Shown piece by piece: positions 8,157-17,319 of a DNA stretch of 64,000 nucleotides. This stretch comes from Bradyrhizobium diazoefficiens (lineage in GTDB: Bacteria; Pseudomonadota; Alphaproteobacteria; Rhizobiales; Xanthobacteraceae): NCBI RefSeq assembly GCF_018131015.1, contig NZ_JAFCJJ010000017.1, positions 1 through 64,000 of the forward strand. The letters run 5' to 3'. Every line of letters begins with the position of its first letter. Position 1 is the first letter of the stretch. The translations under genes and the position numbers were made by a program. The notes below the pieces were generated by a model. That model did no database searches, had not been told where the DNA came from, and saw nothing but the letters and a program-made list of their open reading frames with translations.

Positions 8157-9845
8157 TCAGGCCGCGCGCACCGATTCCAGGAACTGGGCGACCTCGACCT
8201 TGAGGCGGGTGCTGTCGGTCGCCAGCGATTTCGCTGCCGATAGCACCTCGGTCGAGGCCGAGCCGGTCTCGACCGCGCCGCGCTGCACGTCGGTGATGTT
8301 CGACGAGACCTCCTGCGTGCCGACCGAGGCCTGCTGCACGTTGCGCGAAATTTCCTGCGTCGCCGCGCCCTGTTGCTCGACCGCTGCGGCGATGGCCGCG
8401 GCGACTTCGGACAGCCGCTCGATGGTGCCGCCGATCTCCTGGATGGCGCTCACGGATTCCTGCGTCGCGGCCTGGATGCCGGAAACCTGCGCCCCGATCT
8501 CGCCGGTCGCCTTCGCGGTCTGCTCGGCCAGCGCCTTGACCTCGGACGCGACGACGGCGAAGCCGCGGCCCGCTTCGCCCGCGCGCGCCGCCTCGATGGT
8601 CGCGTTCAGCGCCAGCAAATTGGTCTGGCCGGCGATGGTGTTGATGAGTTCGACGACGTCGCCGATGCGGGAGGCGGCCTGCGAGAGCGCATTGACGCGA
8701 TCGTTGGTGCGCGCCGCCTGCTCGACGGCCTCCGCGGCCATCCGCGCCGAATCCTGCACGCGGCGGCTGATCTCGGTGATCGAGGACGACAGCTCTTCAG
8801 AGGCGGACGCCACCGCCTGGACGTTGGTGGAGGCTTCCTCAGACGCCGCCGCAACGACGGTCGCAAGCTGCTGCCCGCGCTGCGCGGTGCCGCTTAGCGT
8901 CGTCGCCGACGCCTCGAGCTCGGTCGAGGCCGAGGAAACGGTCCCGACGACTTCGCCGATGATCGCCTCGAACTTGCGCGTGATGGCGTCGATCCTGCGG
9001 CCGCGTTCGATCTTGACTTCGGCCTCCCGCGCGGCCGCCTCGTCGGCGGCACGCTTGGCGACCAGCGCCTCCTTGAAGATCTGGAGCGCATCGGCCATCG
9101 AGCCGATCTCGGTCTTCTCGCCCCGATGCGGCACCTCCGCCGACAGGTCGCCATCGCCGAGCGACTGCATCGGACGGATGATGGAAGCGATGCCGCGCGA
9201 GACGTCGCGCACGAGATAATAGGCGGCGGCAATCGCGATCACGACCGAGAGCACGATGATGCCGACCAGCACGCGGAAGATCGTGGCGTAGCTGTCGGCC
9301 GCCAGCTTGGTCTCCAGCTCGGCGCCGTTGTTGTTGAGCTCGATACCCTTCAGCAGCAGCGGATCGGCGGCCTGGGCCATCTTCGCCACCTTGGTCTGCA
9401 GCATCTCGTTGGCCTCGGCCGGGAATTTGCCGGGGCTCTTGCGCGACAGCGCCATCACTTCCTGGACGCCGTTGAGGTACTCGCCCCATGCTTTCGTCCA
9501 CTGCTCATAGTTGCTGCGCTCTTGCGGCACGGTGATCAGGGGCTCGTAGACCTTGCGCGTCTGCTCGATGCGCTGGCGCAGCGAGGCGAGGCGCTTCTCG
9601 GCGGCTTCCTTGCCCTCGACGGTGTCCTGCATCAGGTGCAGGCGGAGCGCGACGCGCAGCTCGTTGACGTCGGCGCGGATCGAGCCGAGCGCGCGCACGC
9701 TTGGCAGCCAGCTCTCCGCGATCTCGACGGTGTGGGAATTGATGTTCTGCATGGTGCCGATCGCGGTGACGCCGACGCCGGCGAGCGAGAGCACGAGGAC
9801 GGACAATACGGCGAGAAGCTTGAAAACGATCGACAACTTCGACAT
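8157..9845 (-). CDS. Methyl-accepting chemotaxis protein, four-helix-bundle sensor
   Basis: A 562-residue chemoreceptor. Order: TM1 (about 9-30), periplasmic four-helix-type sensor (31-188), TM2 (about 191-212), HAMP (213-266), then the cytoplasmic coiled coil with the conserved tip [20 protein letters not shown]. It would signal through CheW and CheA to the flagellar motor; the ligand is unknown. The ATG at 9845 gives a normal receptor N terminus, while the frame could extend 21 codons upstream without a membrane signal. The C terminus ends FLESVRAA with no CheR-binding pentapeptide. A second receptor lies just upstream on the same strand. Confidence 0.93.
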   Translation of the reverse strand: MSKLSIVFKLLAVLSVLVLSLAGVGVTAIGTMQNINSHTVEIAESWLPSVRALGSIRADVNELRVALRLHLMQDTVEGKEAAEKRLASLRQRIEQTRKVYEPLITVPQERSNYEQWTKAWGEYLNGVQEVMALSRKSPGKFPAEANEMLQTKVAKMAQAADPLLLKGIELNNNGAELETKLAADSYATIFRVLVGIIVLSVVIAIAAAYYLVRDVSRGIASIIRPMQSLGDGDLSAEVPHRGEKTEIGSMADALQIFKEALVAKRAADEAAAREAEVKIERGRRIDAITRKFEAIIGEVVGTVSSASTELEASATTLSGTAQRGQQLATVVAAASEEASTNVQAVASASEELSSSITEISRRVQDSARMAAEAVEQAARTNDRVNALSQAASRIGDVVELINTIAGQTNLLALNATIEAARAGEAGRGFAVVASEVKALAEQTAKATGEIGAQVSGIQAATQESVSAIQEIGGTIERLSEVAAAIAAAVEQQGAATQEISRNVQQASVGTQEVSSNITDVQRGAVETGSASTEVLSAAKSLATDSTRLKVEVAQFLESVRAA

Positions 9846-10114
9846 CACGACAATTCCCGATGATACAGTGCAATTCACAATCGACAGCCAACCCTCGTCG
9901 CAACGCACGACAGGGGAGAACTCACTTCAACAATGCTGGCTGGTTCTTATCCGGTAGGATTGCGACGATAATTGCAAACACCCGTTAACAGGTGCCTACA
10001 GTAGACCTACGGGACAGCCTCGTTTTTCTGCAACCATGCTCTCGCAATTGCGCATGGAACTCGGCTTGCCATAGCGACATACCGTGCGCCGATCGCATGG
10101 ACGGCTGTCGCGCG

Positions 10115-12085
10115 TCAGGCCGCGCGCACCGAGTCCAGAAAGCGCGCCACTTCGCTCTTCAGGCGGTTGCTGTCCTGCGACAGCGACCGCGCCGCGGCAT
10201 GGACCTGCGCCGACGCGGCCCCGGTCTCGCCGGCGCCGCGCTGGACCTCGCCGATATTCGCCGAAACCTCCGAGGTGCCGTTCGCGGCGTGCTGGATGTT
10301 GCGCGATATTTCCAGGGTCGCGGCGCCCTGCTCTTCGACGGCGGCGGCGATGGTCGACGATATCTCCGACATCCGCGCGATGGTGTCGCCGATCTCCTTG
10401 ATCGCGCCGACGGAATCCTGCGTCGCGGTCTGGATCGCGCCGATGTGCTGGCCGATCTCGCCCGTGGCCTTCGCCGTCTGCTCGGCAAGCGCCTTCACTT
10501 CCGTCGCCACCACGGCAAAACCCTTGCCGGCTTCGCCCGCCCGCGCCGCCTCGATCGTCGCATTCAGCGCCAGCAGGTTGGTCTGACCGGCGATGGTGTT
10601 GATCAGGTCGACGACATCGCCGATGCGGCCGGCCGCCTTGGTCAATTCGGCGACCCGCGAGTTGGTGCGCTGCGCCTGCTCGACCGCGACGTCGGCGACG
10701 CGCGCCGATTCCTGCACCTGGCGGCTGATCTCCGAGATTGAACCCGACATCTCCTCGCTTGCCGCCGACACCGACTGCACGTTGGCGGAGGCCTCCTCGG
10801 ACGCTGCCGCGACCGCAGTGGCCAGCCCGTTGCCGCGCTCGGCCGCCCGCGTCAGCGTGTTGGAAGAGGCTTCGAGCTCGGTCGCCGCCGAGGACACGGT
10901 ATCGATGATCTCGCCGACCGCGCCTTCGAACTGATCGGCGAGATGCTGCATGTCCGCCTTGCGCTGCGCGCGCTGACGCGCCTCGGCTTCCGCCTGCTCG
11001 GCGCGCAGGCGCTCGGCCTCCGCCATGTTGCTCCTGAACACCTCGACCGCACCCGCCATCTCGCCGATCTCGTCCTTGCGGCCGACGCCGGGAACGGCGA
11101 TCGAGAGCTCACCGCGCGCAAGCCGCGTCATCGCGTCGACCATGGCGGAGAGCGCCCGCGAGATCGAGCGTCCCAGCAGGAATCCGACCGCTGCAAGCAG
11201 GATGACGGTGGCGCCGAAGGCGACGACCATCCAGAACCGCACGGAGTCGCGGGTGGCGGCTTCGGCAGCGCCGGCCCGCTTGTAGAGCTCTTCGACTTCG
11301 CCGCGCACCTCGAGCATCTTCGGCTCGAGCTCGCGGAAGGTCTTCATCATCCTGGCGTCGAGGGCTGCGCTCTGTTGCGCCGTCTCCGCCCATGCCACGA
11401 ACTCGGACTGGTATTTCTGGAGCCGCGCGCTGATGTCCGTCATCGCCGCTGCGGGAACTGCTGCCGCCTCCAGCGCCTTTGAGAACTCGGCGGCCGTCTT
11501 CTTCAGCTCGGTGACGTATTTGGGATCACGCCGCAGCATGAAGTCCTTCTCGTGCCGACGCATCATCAGCATCCCGTTCGTCAGCCGCGGATTGTCGATC
11601 TCCTTCAGCTTCGACTCGATGTCGTGAACCGCGGTGCGGAGCGAACCGGACAGGCCAAGCGTCTCGTTCAGGCCGAGCTTGACGTCGGCGGCGACCTGCG
11701 CGGCGAAATCCGTCGCGTAGCGGGCGAAGCCGTCATGGGCCTGCTTGGTCTTCTCGGCCAGCGCGCTCATGCCGCCGGCCGACATCAGGCGTTCGATCTC
11801 GTCGAAGTCGCGCTTGATCGGGCCGACCAGCTCGGCATGCTCCTTGGCATACCTCTCGTTGCGGCGCAGCTGAAAGTTCTTCTCGCTGCGGCGCGCCTCC
11901 AGCATCTCGATCGAGAGCTGCTTGTTGAGGTCGGCGATGGCGCGGGCGCGGGCAGCGATCTCCCGGGAGCCATCCTGGGACCTGCTGCCGATCTGGTAGA
12001 TGGCGCCGAAGGCGACGAGACCGAGGAGACCGAAAAATCCGATCGCCATCACCTTGTGTGTGAGGCGGAGGGAAAAGCCGCGCAT
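10115..12085 (-). CDS. Methyl-accepting chemotaxis protein with HBM sensor domain
   Basis: A 656-residue chemoreceptor. TM1 is near 11-31 and TM2 near 283-305. The periplasmic region carries two copies of an [12 protein letters not shown]-type motif, at 64-75 and 175-186. That pair is the mark of the helical bimodular (HBM) domain, known from McpS of Pseudomonas putida, where it binds TCA-cycle acids. HAMP and the cytoplasmic signalling coil follow, with the tip [20 protein letters not shown]. The C terminus FLDSVRAA closely matches the neighbouring receptor, suggesting duplication with replacement of the sensor. The exact ligand cannot be read from sequence. Confidence 0.94.
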   Translation of the reverse strand: MRGFSLRLTHKVMAIGFFGLLGLVAFGAIYQIGSRSQDGSREIAARARAIADLNKQLSIEMLEARRSEKNFQLRRNERYAKEHAELVGPIKRDFDEIERLMSAGGMSALAEKTKQAHDGFARYATDFAAQVAADVKLGLNETLGLSGSLRTAVHDIESKLKEIDNPRLTNGMLMMRRHEKDFMLRRDPKYVTELKKTAAEFSKALEAAAVPAAAMTDISARLQKYQSEFVAWAETAQQSAALDARMMKTFRELEPKMLEVRGEVEELYKRAGAAEAATRDSVRFWMVVAFGATVILLAAVGFLLGRSISRALSAMVDAMTRLARGELSIAVPGVGRKDEIGEMAGAVEVFRSNMAEAERLRAEQAEAEARQRAQRKADMQHLADQFEGAVGEIIDTVSSAATELEASSNTLTRAAERGNGLATAVAAASEEASANVQSVSAASEEMSGSISEISRQVQESARVADVAVEQAQRTNSRVAELTKAAGRIGDVVDLINTIAGQTNLLALNATIEAARAGEAGKGFAVVATEVKALAEQTAKATGEIGQHIGAIQTATQDSVGAIKEIGDTIARMSEISSTIAAAVEEQGAATLEISRNIQHAANGTSEVSANIGEVQRGAGETGAASAQVHAAARSLSQDSNRLKSEVARFLDSVRAA

Positions 12086-12338
12086 GAACGTGCTCCAAAT
12101 CAGTCGAAACGCAATGCAGGAAGGGCGGGCCGACGGCCCGGAATATTACGGGACGATGATGGCTGTTTCGCTTTTATGGAAAGTTAACCCTGCGCGCGAT
12201 TTCGACGCCGCGGACTCAGTGAAACTACGGGAAGCACTGCACAAAGTGCGAAAGTCGCACAGCTTTCGCGTGCGGCAATCGGCGTTTTGCGGATTTGCAG
12301 ATGTTGTGTGCGTGGACGTCGGCCGGCATTCGGCCGTA

Positions 12339-12572
12339 TCAGCGCAACGTTTCGCCGACGAGGCTGATGCGGAAAACCGGCTCCTTGTCCTCGTCGAGCA
12401 GCTCCATGCTCCACTTCGCATTCGGCTTCAGGTTGCGCGCGATGCTGCCGAGCAGGTTGGCGCAGACCTCCGTCATCTCGGCCCAGGCTGCGTTGCGATC
12501 CTCGAAATCGTACGGCTGATCGCCCGAGCCGGAATAGCGGCCGGTACTGATGCGGAAGAAGTACTGCGACAT
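12339..12572 (-). CDS. DUF6894 family small protein
   Basis: A 77-residue protein beginning MSQYFFRISTGRYSG, followed by a D-F-E-D-R-NAAWAEMTEVCANLL helix. The MxxYFF start and the conserved acidic/Ala-Trp segment match the DUF6894 family, which is abundant in Bradyrhizobium and has no known role. It is cytosolic by composition. An AGAG lies upstream of the ATG at 12572. It stands alone between the HBM receptor and a secreted hypothetical gene. The 253 bp between it and the receptor start at 12085 hold nothing recognisable. Confidence 0.8.
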   Translation of the reverse strand: MSQYFFRISTGRYSGSGDQPYDFEDRNAAWAEMTEVCANLLGSIARNLKPNAKWSMELLDEDKEPVFRISLVGETLR

Positions 12573-12649
12573 CGTTGAACTCTTTTTGTAGGACCGCCCC
12601 CCGGTCGTTGCCGCAAAACTGGGGTGATAGTGGCTACCAAGGCATGAAA

Positions 12650-12680
12650 GCCGCCGCCCGTACGACTACGGCGCGGCGGC
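12650..12680 (-). terminator. GC-rich hairpin, possible terminator
   Basis: GCCGCCGCCCGTA pairs with TACGGCGCGGCGGC across a four-base loop, with one bulge. On the minus strand it is followed by CTTTC, a short T tract only. It lies just after the stop of the gene at 12717 and could end that transcript. Confidence 0.4.
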
Positions 12681-12716
12681 TCGAGTTCTTGCGATGAGGT
12701 TTACGAGGCCGGCGAT

Positions 12717-13313
12717 TCACTCGGTCGAGCGGCGCAGCTCCAGCGGGCCTTCATTCTTCGGCTCGGACCTCGCTTCCGATTTTACCGGCTCGATGCGACT
12801 GCTCTCGACGCGCGGCGTCTCGACGCGTGCGGCGACTTCGGTGCCGGCCGGCCCGACCGTACCGGTATGCTCCGGCGCCCGCAGCGAGCGCGGCCGTGCC
12901 GAGGCGCGCGCCATCAGCATCTGGTTGCCGCGCTGGTGGTGGAAGTCGCAATAGGCGAAGCCCATGCCCGACACCGAGCCGCGGAAGCTGCTGGCGTCGG
13001 TCTTCTCCAGATTGAAGCAGGGCTCGAACGGGATGCCCTTGATCGAGGCGCAGACGTTCTGGCCGCGGATCTGGAGCGTGTTGCCTGGCAGGCGCAGATG
13101 TTTCACCGGGCCTGATCCCGAGAACTGCACCGCGCCGGCGGCACCGAGGTCGTCCAGGATACGGCCCGCACCCTTGGTGCCGTCGAAACAGGTGAACGCG
13201 AACACCTTGCCGGCCACGAAGCGGCGCGCCTCATCCGCGTTCATGCTTCCAGCAATGGCCGGCGCAAACGTCACTGCCGCCGTGACAGCCCCCAACATGA
13301 TACGCGCAAGCAT
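12717..13313 (-). CDS. Secreted hypothetical protein
   Basis: A 198-residue protein with a signal peptide (MLARIMLGAVTAAVTFAPAIAG). The mature part starts with NADEARRFVAGKVFAFTCFDGTKGAGRI and has cysteines in FTC, QNVCASI, EPCF and AYCDF that could form disulfides. The last sixty residues are rich in Arg, Glu, Pro and Ser and look disordered. The ATG at 13313 has GGAG six bases upstream; a TTG six codons earlier is less likely. Rhizobial genomes carry similar periplasmic proteins; I do not recognise a function. Confidence 0.75.
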   Translation of the reverse strand: MLARIMLGAVTAAVTFAPAIAGSMNADEARRFVAGKVFAFTCFDGTKGAGRILDDLGAAGAVQFSGSGPVKHLRLPGNTLQIRGQNVCASIKGIPFEPCFNLEKTDASSFRGSVSGMGFAYCDFHHQRGNQMLMARASARPRSLRAPEHTGTVGPAGTEVAARVETPRVESSRIEPVKSEARSEPKNEGPLELRRSTE

Positions 13314-13377
13314 GCTCAACTCCGAACTCAACCCCCGCAGCGGGCGATGCCTTATCTCTTTACCCGCTGCTTACCAT

Positions 13378-13412
13378 ACCAACCAAGGCGACATTGAAGC
13401 AGCTTGGTTGGT
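13378..13412. repeat. Inverted repeat between acuI and the secreted protein gene
   Basis: ACCAACCAAG at 13378-13387 and CTTGGTTGGT at 13403-13412 form perfect 10-base arms around a 15-base loop. It lies 65 bp upstream of the secreted protein start and 16 bp after the acuI stop. There is no T run on the minus strand, so an operator or RNA structure is at least as likely as a terminator. Confidence 0.5.
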
Positions 13413-13427
13413 AAAGTCTAAACGCCG

Positions 13428-14414
13428 TCACACGATTTTAACCACGACGCGGCCCCGGACCTGGCCGGCGAGGATCTTCGCGCCCCAGCCGGAAACTTCA
13501 TCGAGAGAAATTTCCTTAGTGATTTCAGATAGTTTCGTCCGGTCCAGATCGGATGCCAAGCGCTGCCAGGCAGCCTTGCGGGGTTCGATCGGGCACATCA
13601 CGGAATCGATGCCGAGAAGGCACACCCCGCGCAAAATGAACGGTGCGACGGAGGACGGCAGGTCCATGCCGGCCGCCAGGCCGCAGGCCGCGATCGCCCC
13701 GCCATACTTCGTCATCGACAGGAGATTCGCGAGCGTGGTCGATCCGACGCTGTCGACGCCGCCCGCCCAGCGCTCCTTGGCGAGCGGCTTTGGCGCTCCC
13801 GACAGCTCATTGCGGTCGATGATTTCGGCCGCGCCAATTTCCTTCAGATAGTCCGCCTCCGCGGCGCGGCCGGTCGAAGCGATGACGTGGTAGCCGAGCT
13901 TTGACAGCACCGCGGTGGCGATCGAGCCGACGCCGCCGGCCGCGCCCGTCACCACCACGGGGCCGCTCTTCGGCGAGAGGCCGTGCTTCTCCAGCGCCAG
14001 CACCGACAGCATCGCGGTGAAGCCGGCGGTACCGATCGCCATGGCATCGCGCGCCGACAGGCCCTGCGGCAGGGAGACCAGCCAGTCGCCCTTCACCCGC
14101 GCCTTCTCGGCATAGGCGCCGAGATGGGTCTCGCCCATGCCCCAGCCGGTGCAGACGACCTTGTCGCCCGCCTTCCACTGCGGATGGGAGGATTGCTCGA
14201 CCGTGCCGGCGAAGTCGATGCCGGCGATCATCGGGAAGCGGCGCACCACCGGCGCCTTGCCGGTGAGCGCAAGGCCATCCTTGTAGTTCAGCGTCGACCA
14301 TTCCACGCGGACGGTGACGTCGCCGTCCATGAGCTCGGCTTCGTCGAACTGCGTCAGCTGCGCGGTGGTGCCCTTGTCCGCCTTGTCGATCCTGATCGCC
14401 TTGAATGTAGCCAC
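13428..14414 (-). CDS. acuI: AcuI/YhdH-type zinc-free quinone oxidoreductase family protein
   Basis: A 328-residue medium-chain reductase of the YhdH/AcuI group. AcuI reduces acryloyl-CoA to propionyl-CoA with NADPH and detoxifies acrylate. Visible marks are [13 protein letters not shown] near residue 41, AGIDFAGTV near 64, the nucleotide-binding loop [13 protein letters not shown] near 154, and the family C-terminal segment [12 protein letters not shown]. Zinc cysteines of classical alcohol dehydrogenases are absent, as expected. The start is GTG at 14414 with GGGAG eight bases upstream. The MFS gene is upstream on the same strand, but there is no evidence that they share a pathway. Confidence 0.9.
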   Translation of the reverse strand: MATFKAIRIDKADKGTTAQLTQFDEAELMDGDVTVRVEWSTLNYKDGLALTGKAPVVRRFPMIAGIDFAGTVEQSSHPQWKAGDKVVCTGWGMGETHLGAYAEKARVKGDWLVSLPQGLSARDAMAIGTAGFTAMLSVLALEKHGLSPKSGPVVVTGAAGGVGSIATAVLSKLGYHVIASTGRAAEADYLKEIGAAEIIDRNELSGAPKPLAKERWAGGVDSVGSTTLANLLSMTKYGGAIAACGLAAGMDLPSSVAPFILRGVCLLGIDSVMCPIEPRKAAWQRLASDLDRTKLSEITKEISLDEVSGWGAKILAGQVRGRVVVKIV

Positions 14415-14455
14415 GGCAAAACTCCCTGACTTGTTTGACCGGGATGTTTAGCCGA

Positions 14456-15709
14456 TCAGGCCGGCTGCGCAACCGCTCGTGCGACCGGCTTCTCGACGAT
14501 CGGAAGATTGATCAGCGCCGAAAGCACGCCGAACAGGATCGAGAGCCACCAGATCGGCGTGTAGGAACCGAACCGCTCGAACACGATGCCCCCGAGCCAG
14601 ACCCCGAGGAAGCCGCCGACCTGGTGGCTGACGAAGGCAAAGCCATAGAGGGTGGCAAGCCAGCGCGTGCCGAACATCAGCGCCACCAGCGCCGAGGTCG
14701 GCGGCACCGTCGACAGCCAGGTCAGGCCGGAGACCGCGCCGAACGCAATCGCCGAGAACGGCGTGACCGGGAACGAGATGAAGGCGAGGGTCGCGAGCGC
14801 GCGGGTAAAATAGATCGAGGAGAGGATGTAGCGCTTGGGCAGATAGTTCTGCAGATAGCCGACGCTCAGCGATCCCATGATGTTGAACAGGCCGATTGCC
14901 GCGATCACCCAGCCGCCGATTTGCGTTGCGACGCCGCGATCGACCAGGAAGGCCGGCAGATGCACGGTGATGAAGGCGAGCTGGAAGCCGCAGGTGAAGA
15001 AGCCGAGCACCAGCAGCACGTAGGAGCGGTGCCCGAAGGCTTCCGCGAGCGCCCTGGTGAAGGTCTGCTCGTCCGCGGGCGCCGCGCTGGCGGTGCTTTC
15101 GACCGGTGGCGTCGACAGCGCCAGCGACAGCGGGATGATCAGCAGCATCAGGAAGCCGAACACGGTGAGCGCCTGCTGCCAGCCGAAATTGTCGATCAGC
15201 GCCACGCCGATCGGCGCGAACAGAAACTGTCCGAACGAGCCCGCCGCGGTGCCGGCGCCGAGCGCAAGCCCGCGCTTCTCGGCCGGCAGCAGCTTGCTGA
15301 ACGCCGACAGCACCAGGTTGAACGAGCAGCCTGCAAGGCCGAGCCCGATCATGACGCCGGCGCCCATGTCGAGCACCAGCGGCGTCGAGGAGTAGCGCAT
15401 CAACAACAGGCCACCGGCATAGAGCAACGCGCCAACGCACATCACCCGGAACAGGCCGAAGCGATCGGCGACCGCGCCGGCGAATGGCTGGCCCAGCCCC
15501 CACAGCAGATTTTGCACGGCGATGGCGAGACCGAAAACGTCGCGGCCCCAGGCGTATTCGTGGCTCATCGGCTGCACGAAGAAGCCGAGCGCCGAGCGCG
15601 GGCCGAAGCCGAGCATGCCGATCGCGCAGCCGCAGAGAATGATGATCGCCGGCGTGCGCCAGTTGGAGGAACGTGAGACCGGACCGAGTTCGCCCGTTTG
15701 TGCCGACAT
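14456..15709 (-). CDS. MFS transporter
   Basis: A 417-residue major facilitator with twelve predicted membrane helices. Helix-linking motifs include LGPRSALGFFVQPMSHEYAWGRD after helix 1 and AVADRFGLFRV between helices 2 and 3, which is the MFS signature loop. The overall look is of the oxalate/formate antiporter and monocarboxylate group, but the substrate cannot be assigned. The ATG at 15709 has an AGGGA just upstream. It ends 41 bp before the acuI start, so the two genes may form a transcript. Confidence 0.88.
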   Translation of the reverse strand: MSAQTGELGPVSRSSNWRTPAIIILCGCAIGMLGFGPRSALGFFVQPMSHEYAWGRDVFGLAIAVQNLLWGLGQPFAGAVADRFGLFRVMCVGALLYAGGLLLMRYSSTPLVLDMGAGVMIGLGLAGCSFNLVLSAFSKLLPAEKRGLALGAGTAAGSFGQFLFAPIGVALIDNFGWQQALTVFGFLMLLIIPLSLALSTPPVESTASAAPADEQTFTRALAEAFGHRSYVLLVLGFFTCGFQLAFITVHLPAFLVDRGVATQIGGWVIAAIGLFNIMGSLSVGYLQNYLPKRYILSSIYFTRALATLAFISFPVTPFSAIAFGAVSGLTWLSTVPPTSALVALMFGTRWLATLYGFAFVSHQVGGFLGVWLGGIVFERFGSYTPIWWLSILFGVLSALINLPIVEKPVARAVAQPA

Positions 15710-15925
15710 GGAGTCCCTCACCTTTCACCGGCGGGTCCGGAATAGGTTGCCGCCAGACAGGCATTTAATGCACATGCATGAAAACCCAAAGTCAAAAACA
15801 ATTGCGTTCCACGAGGGGCTGCCGCGGGAGCATTGCGTTTTCTTTCGGCTCGCGCCTGGCGGGACTTGACGGGAATGTGTGCGGCCGGGCCTAGCGGACT
15901 CCCCGGTCCCGTGTTATCTTTGATT

Positions 15926-15940
15926 TACTCAGATTGAGTA
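15926..15940. promoter_or_regulatory. Upstream operator dyad of the nad operon
   Basis: TACTCA-gat-TGAGTA is a perfect dyad with six-base arms and a three-base spacer. It sits between a TTGATT and a TATATC that could be -35 and -10 elements, with slightly short 15-bp spacing. Its centre is 73 bp from that of the second dyad, close to seven helical turns. It fits a site for a NAD-responsive repressor such as the NadQ-like protein at 4435-5400. The rest of the 329-bp gap 15710-16038 shows only GC-rich sequence with no reading frame. Confidence 0.7.
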
Positions 15941-15996
15941 TATATCGTCTTGGCGAAGTTCACCGGCCCACTCGGCCGGGTTTTCCAGGCCCATAA

Positions 15997-16015
15997 TATA
16001 CTCACTATGAGTATA
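15997..16015. promoter_or_regulatory. Second operator dyad overlapping the nadA -10 box
   Basis: TATACTCA-cta-TGAGTATA is a perfect dyad with eight-base arms and the same ACTCA/TGAGT core as the upstream dyad. It overlaps a consensus TATAAT at 16012-16017, 22 bp before the nadA ATG. Occupancy would block RNA polymerase, so repression is the natural reading. The leader would be only about 15 nt and contains the GGGAGG ribosome binding site. Confidence 0.75.
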
Positions 16016-16038
16016 ATTACTGCTCACGGGAGGCTTCG

Positions 16039-17148
16039 ATGCCGATTGCTGGAATTTACGGGCCGGACGATTTTGCAGACCGGCCGCAGGGCCAAACCAT
16101 CAGCTCTTCTCGCGCGGTGCCGCCGGCGCGAACGGCGCAACCGTTGCCGATGCCCTCACTGGAATGGACACCGGAGGTCGAACAGGCGACCGCGCCGCTC
16201 TATGAGCGCGTCAGGCATGTGATCCCGCCGGTCGAGTGGCCGCTGATGGCGCCCACGATCAGGGCGATCAACGAGCTGAAGCGCGCGCGCAACGCGGTGG
16301 TCCTCGCCCACAACTACCAGGCGCCGGAGATCTTCCACTGCGTCGCCGACATCGGCGGCGACTCGCTCCAGCTCGCCATCGAAGCCACCAAGGTGAAGGC
16401 CGACATCATCGTCCAGTGCGGCGTGCACTTCATGGCGGAGACGTCGAAGCTGCTCAACTCGGACAAGACGGTGCTGATCCCCGACGCACGCGCCGGCTGC
16501 TCGCTCGCCGCCAGCATCACGGGCGCCGACGTCCGCCTGCTGCGCGAAAAATTTCCCGGCGTGCCGGTCGTCGCCTATGTCAACACGTCCGCGGAGGTGA
16601 AGGCCGAGGTGGACATCTGCTGCACCTCGTCCAATGCCGTGCAGGTGGTCGAGAGCCTGAATGCGCCGAGCGTGATCTTCCTGCCCGACCGCTACCTCGC
16701 GAGCTATGTCGCCTCGAAGACCGACGTGAAGATCATTGCCTGGAAGGGTGCCTGCGAGGTGCACGAGCGCTTCACCGGCGAAGAGCTTCGCGCCTTTCGT
16801 GACGCCGACCCCTCCGTGCAGATCATCGCCCATCCCGAATGCCCGCCGGACGTGCTGGCGGAGGCCGACTTCACCGGCTCGACCGCGCACATGATCAACT
16901 GGGTGCGGGAGAGACGGCCGCGGCGCCTCGTGATGATCACGGAATGCTCGATGGCCGACAATGTGCGTGCCGAGCTGCCCGACGTGGAGATGCTGCGCCC
17001 CTGCAATCTCTGCCCACACATGAAGCGCATCACGCTCGCCAACATCCTGCAAAGCCTGCTGACGCTTGGCGAGGAAGTGACGATCGATCCGGTGCTGGCG
17101 GAGCGCGCGCGGCGATCGGTCGAGCGCATGATCAATCTGAGGAATTGA
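16039..17148 (+). CDS. nadA: Quinolinate synthase A
   Basis: A 369-residue 4Fe-4S enzyme that condenses iminoaspartate with dihydroxyacetone phosphate to give quinolinate, the second step of de novo NAD synthesis. The family core starts near residue 80 with VVLAHNYQ. Candidate cluster cysteines lie in [20 protein letters not shown] and CNLCPHMK. The first 50 residues are a variable extension common in alphaproteobacteria. A GGGAGG sits eight bases before the ATG. It is the first gene of nadABC and is preceded by two strong dyads. Confidence 0.97.
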   Translation: MPIAGIYGPDDFADRPQGQTISSSRAVPPARTAQPLPMPSLEWTPEVEQATAPLYERVRHVIPPVEWPLMAPTIRAINELKRARNAVVLAHNYQAPEIFHCVADIGGDSLQLAIEATKVKADIIVQCGVHFMAETSKLLNSDKTVLIPDARAGCSLAASITGADVRLLREKFPGVPVVAYVNTSAEVKAEVDICCTSSNAVQVVESLNAPSVIFLPDRYLASYVASKTDVKIIAWKGACEVHERFTGEELRAFRDADPSVQIIAHPECPPDVLAEADFTGSTAHMINWVRERRPRRLVMITECSMADNVRAELPDVEMLRPCNLCPHMKRITLANILQSLLTLGEEVTIDPVLAERARRSVERMINLRN

Positions 17149-17174
17149 GCGCGACAAGCATCAACACCCATGGT

Positions 17175-17297
17175 GTCGTCCCGGCGAAGGCCGGGACCTA
17201 TAACCACAGGAAGATGTTTGACGAAGAACGACGTTGAACAGCTTTCGCACAACAATTTCCGCCGCGGCGTATGGGTCCCGGCCTTCGCCGGGACGAC
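17175..17297. repeat. Palindromic intergenic repeat, copy B (intact), inside the nad operon
   Basis: The 123-bp element has perfect 23-base terminal inverted repeats: GTCGTCCCGGCGAAGGCCGG at the left (continuing GAC), mirrored at the right. Each end is itself a hairpin. It lies in the 171-bp gap between nadA and nadB and contains no gene. It is the uninterrupted reference for copies A and C, which carry an inserted element within the left hairpin. Confidence 0.88.
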
Positions 17298-17319
17298 AGC
17301 GGAGAATTTGGAGAGAGCC

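Noticed and set aside
17170-17319. 50-codon N-terminal extension of nadB
   Set aside because: The residues are translated from the palindromic repeat; the ATG at 17320 with its own ribosome site gives the family N terminus.
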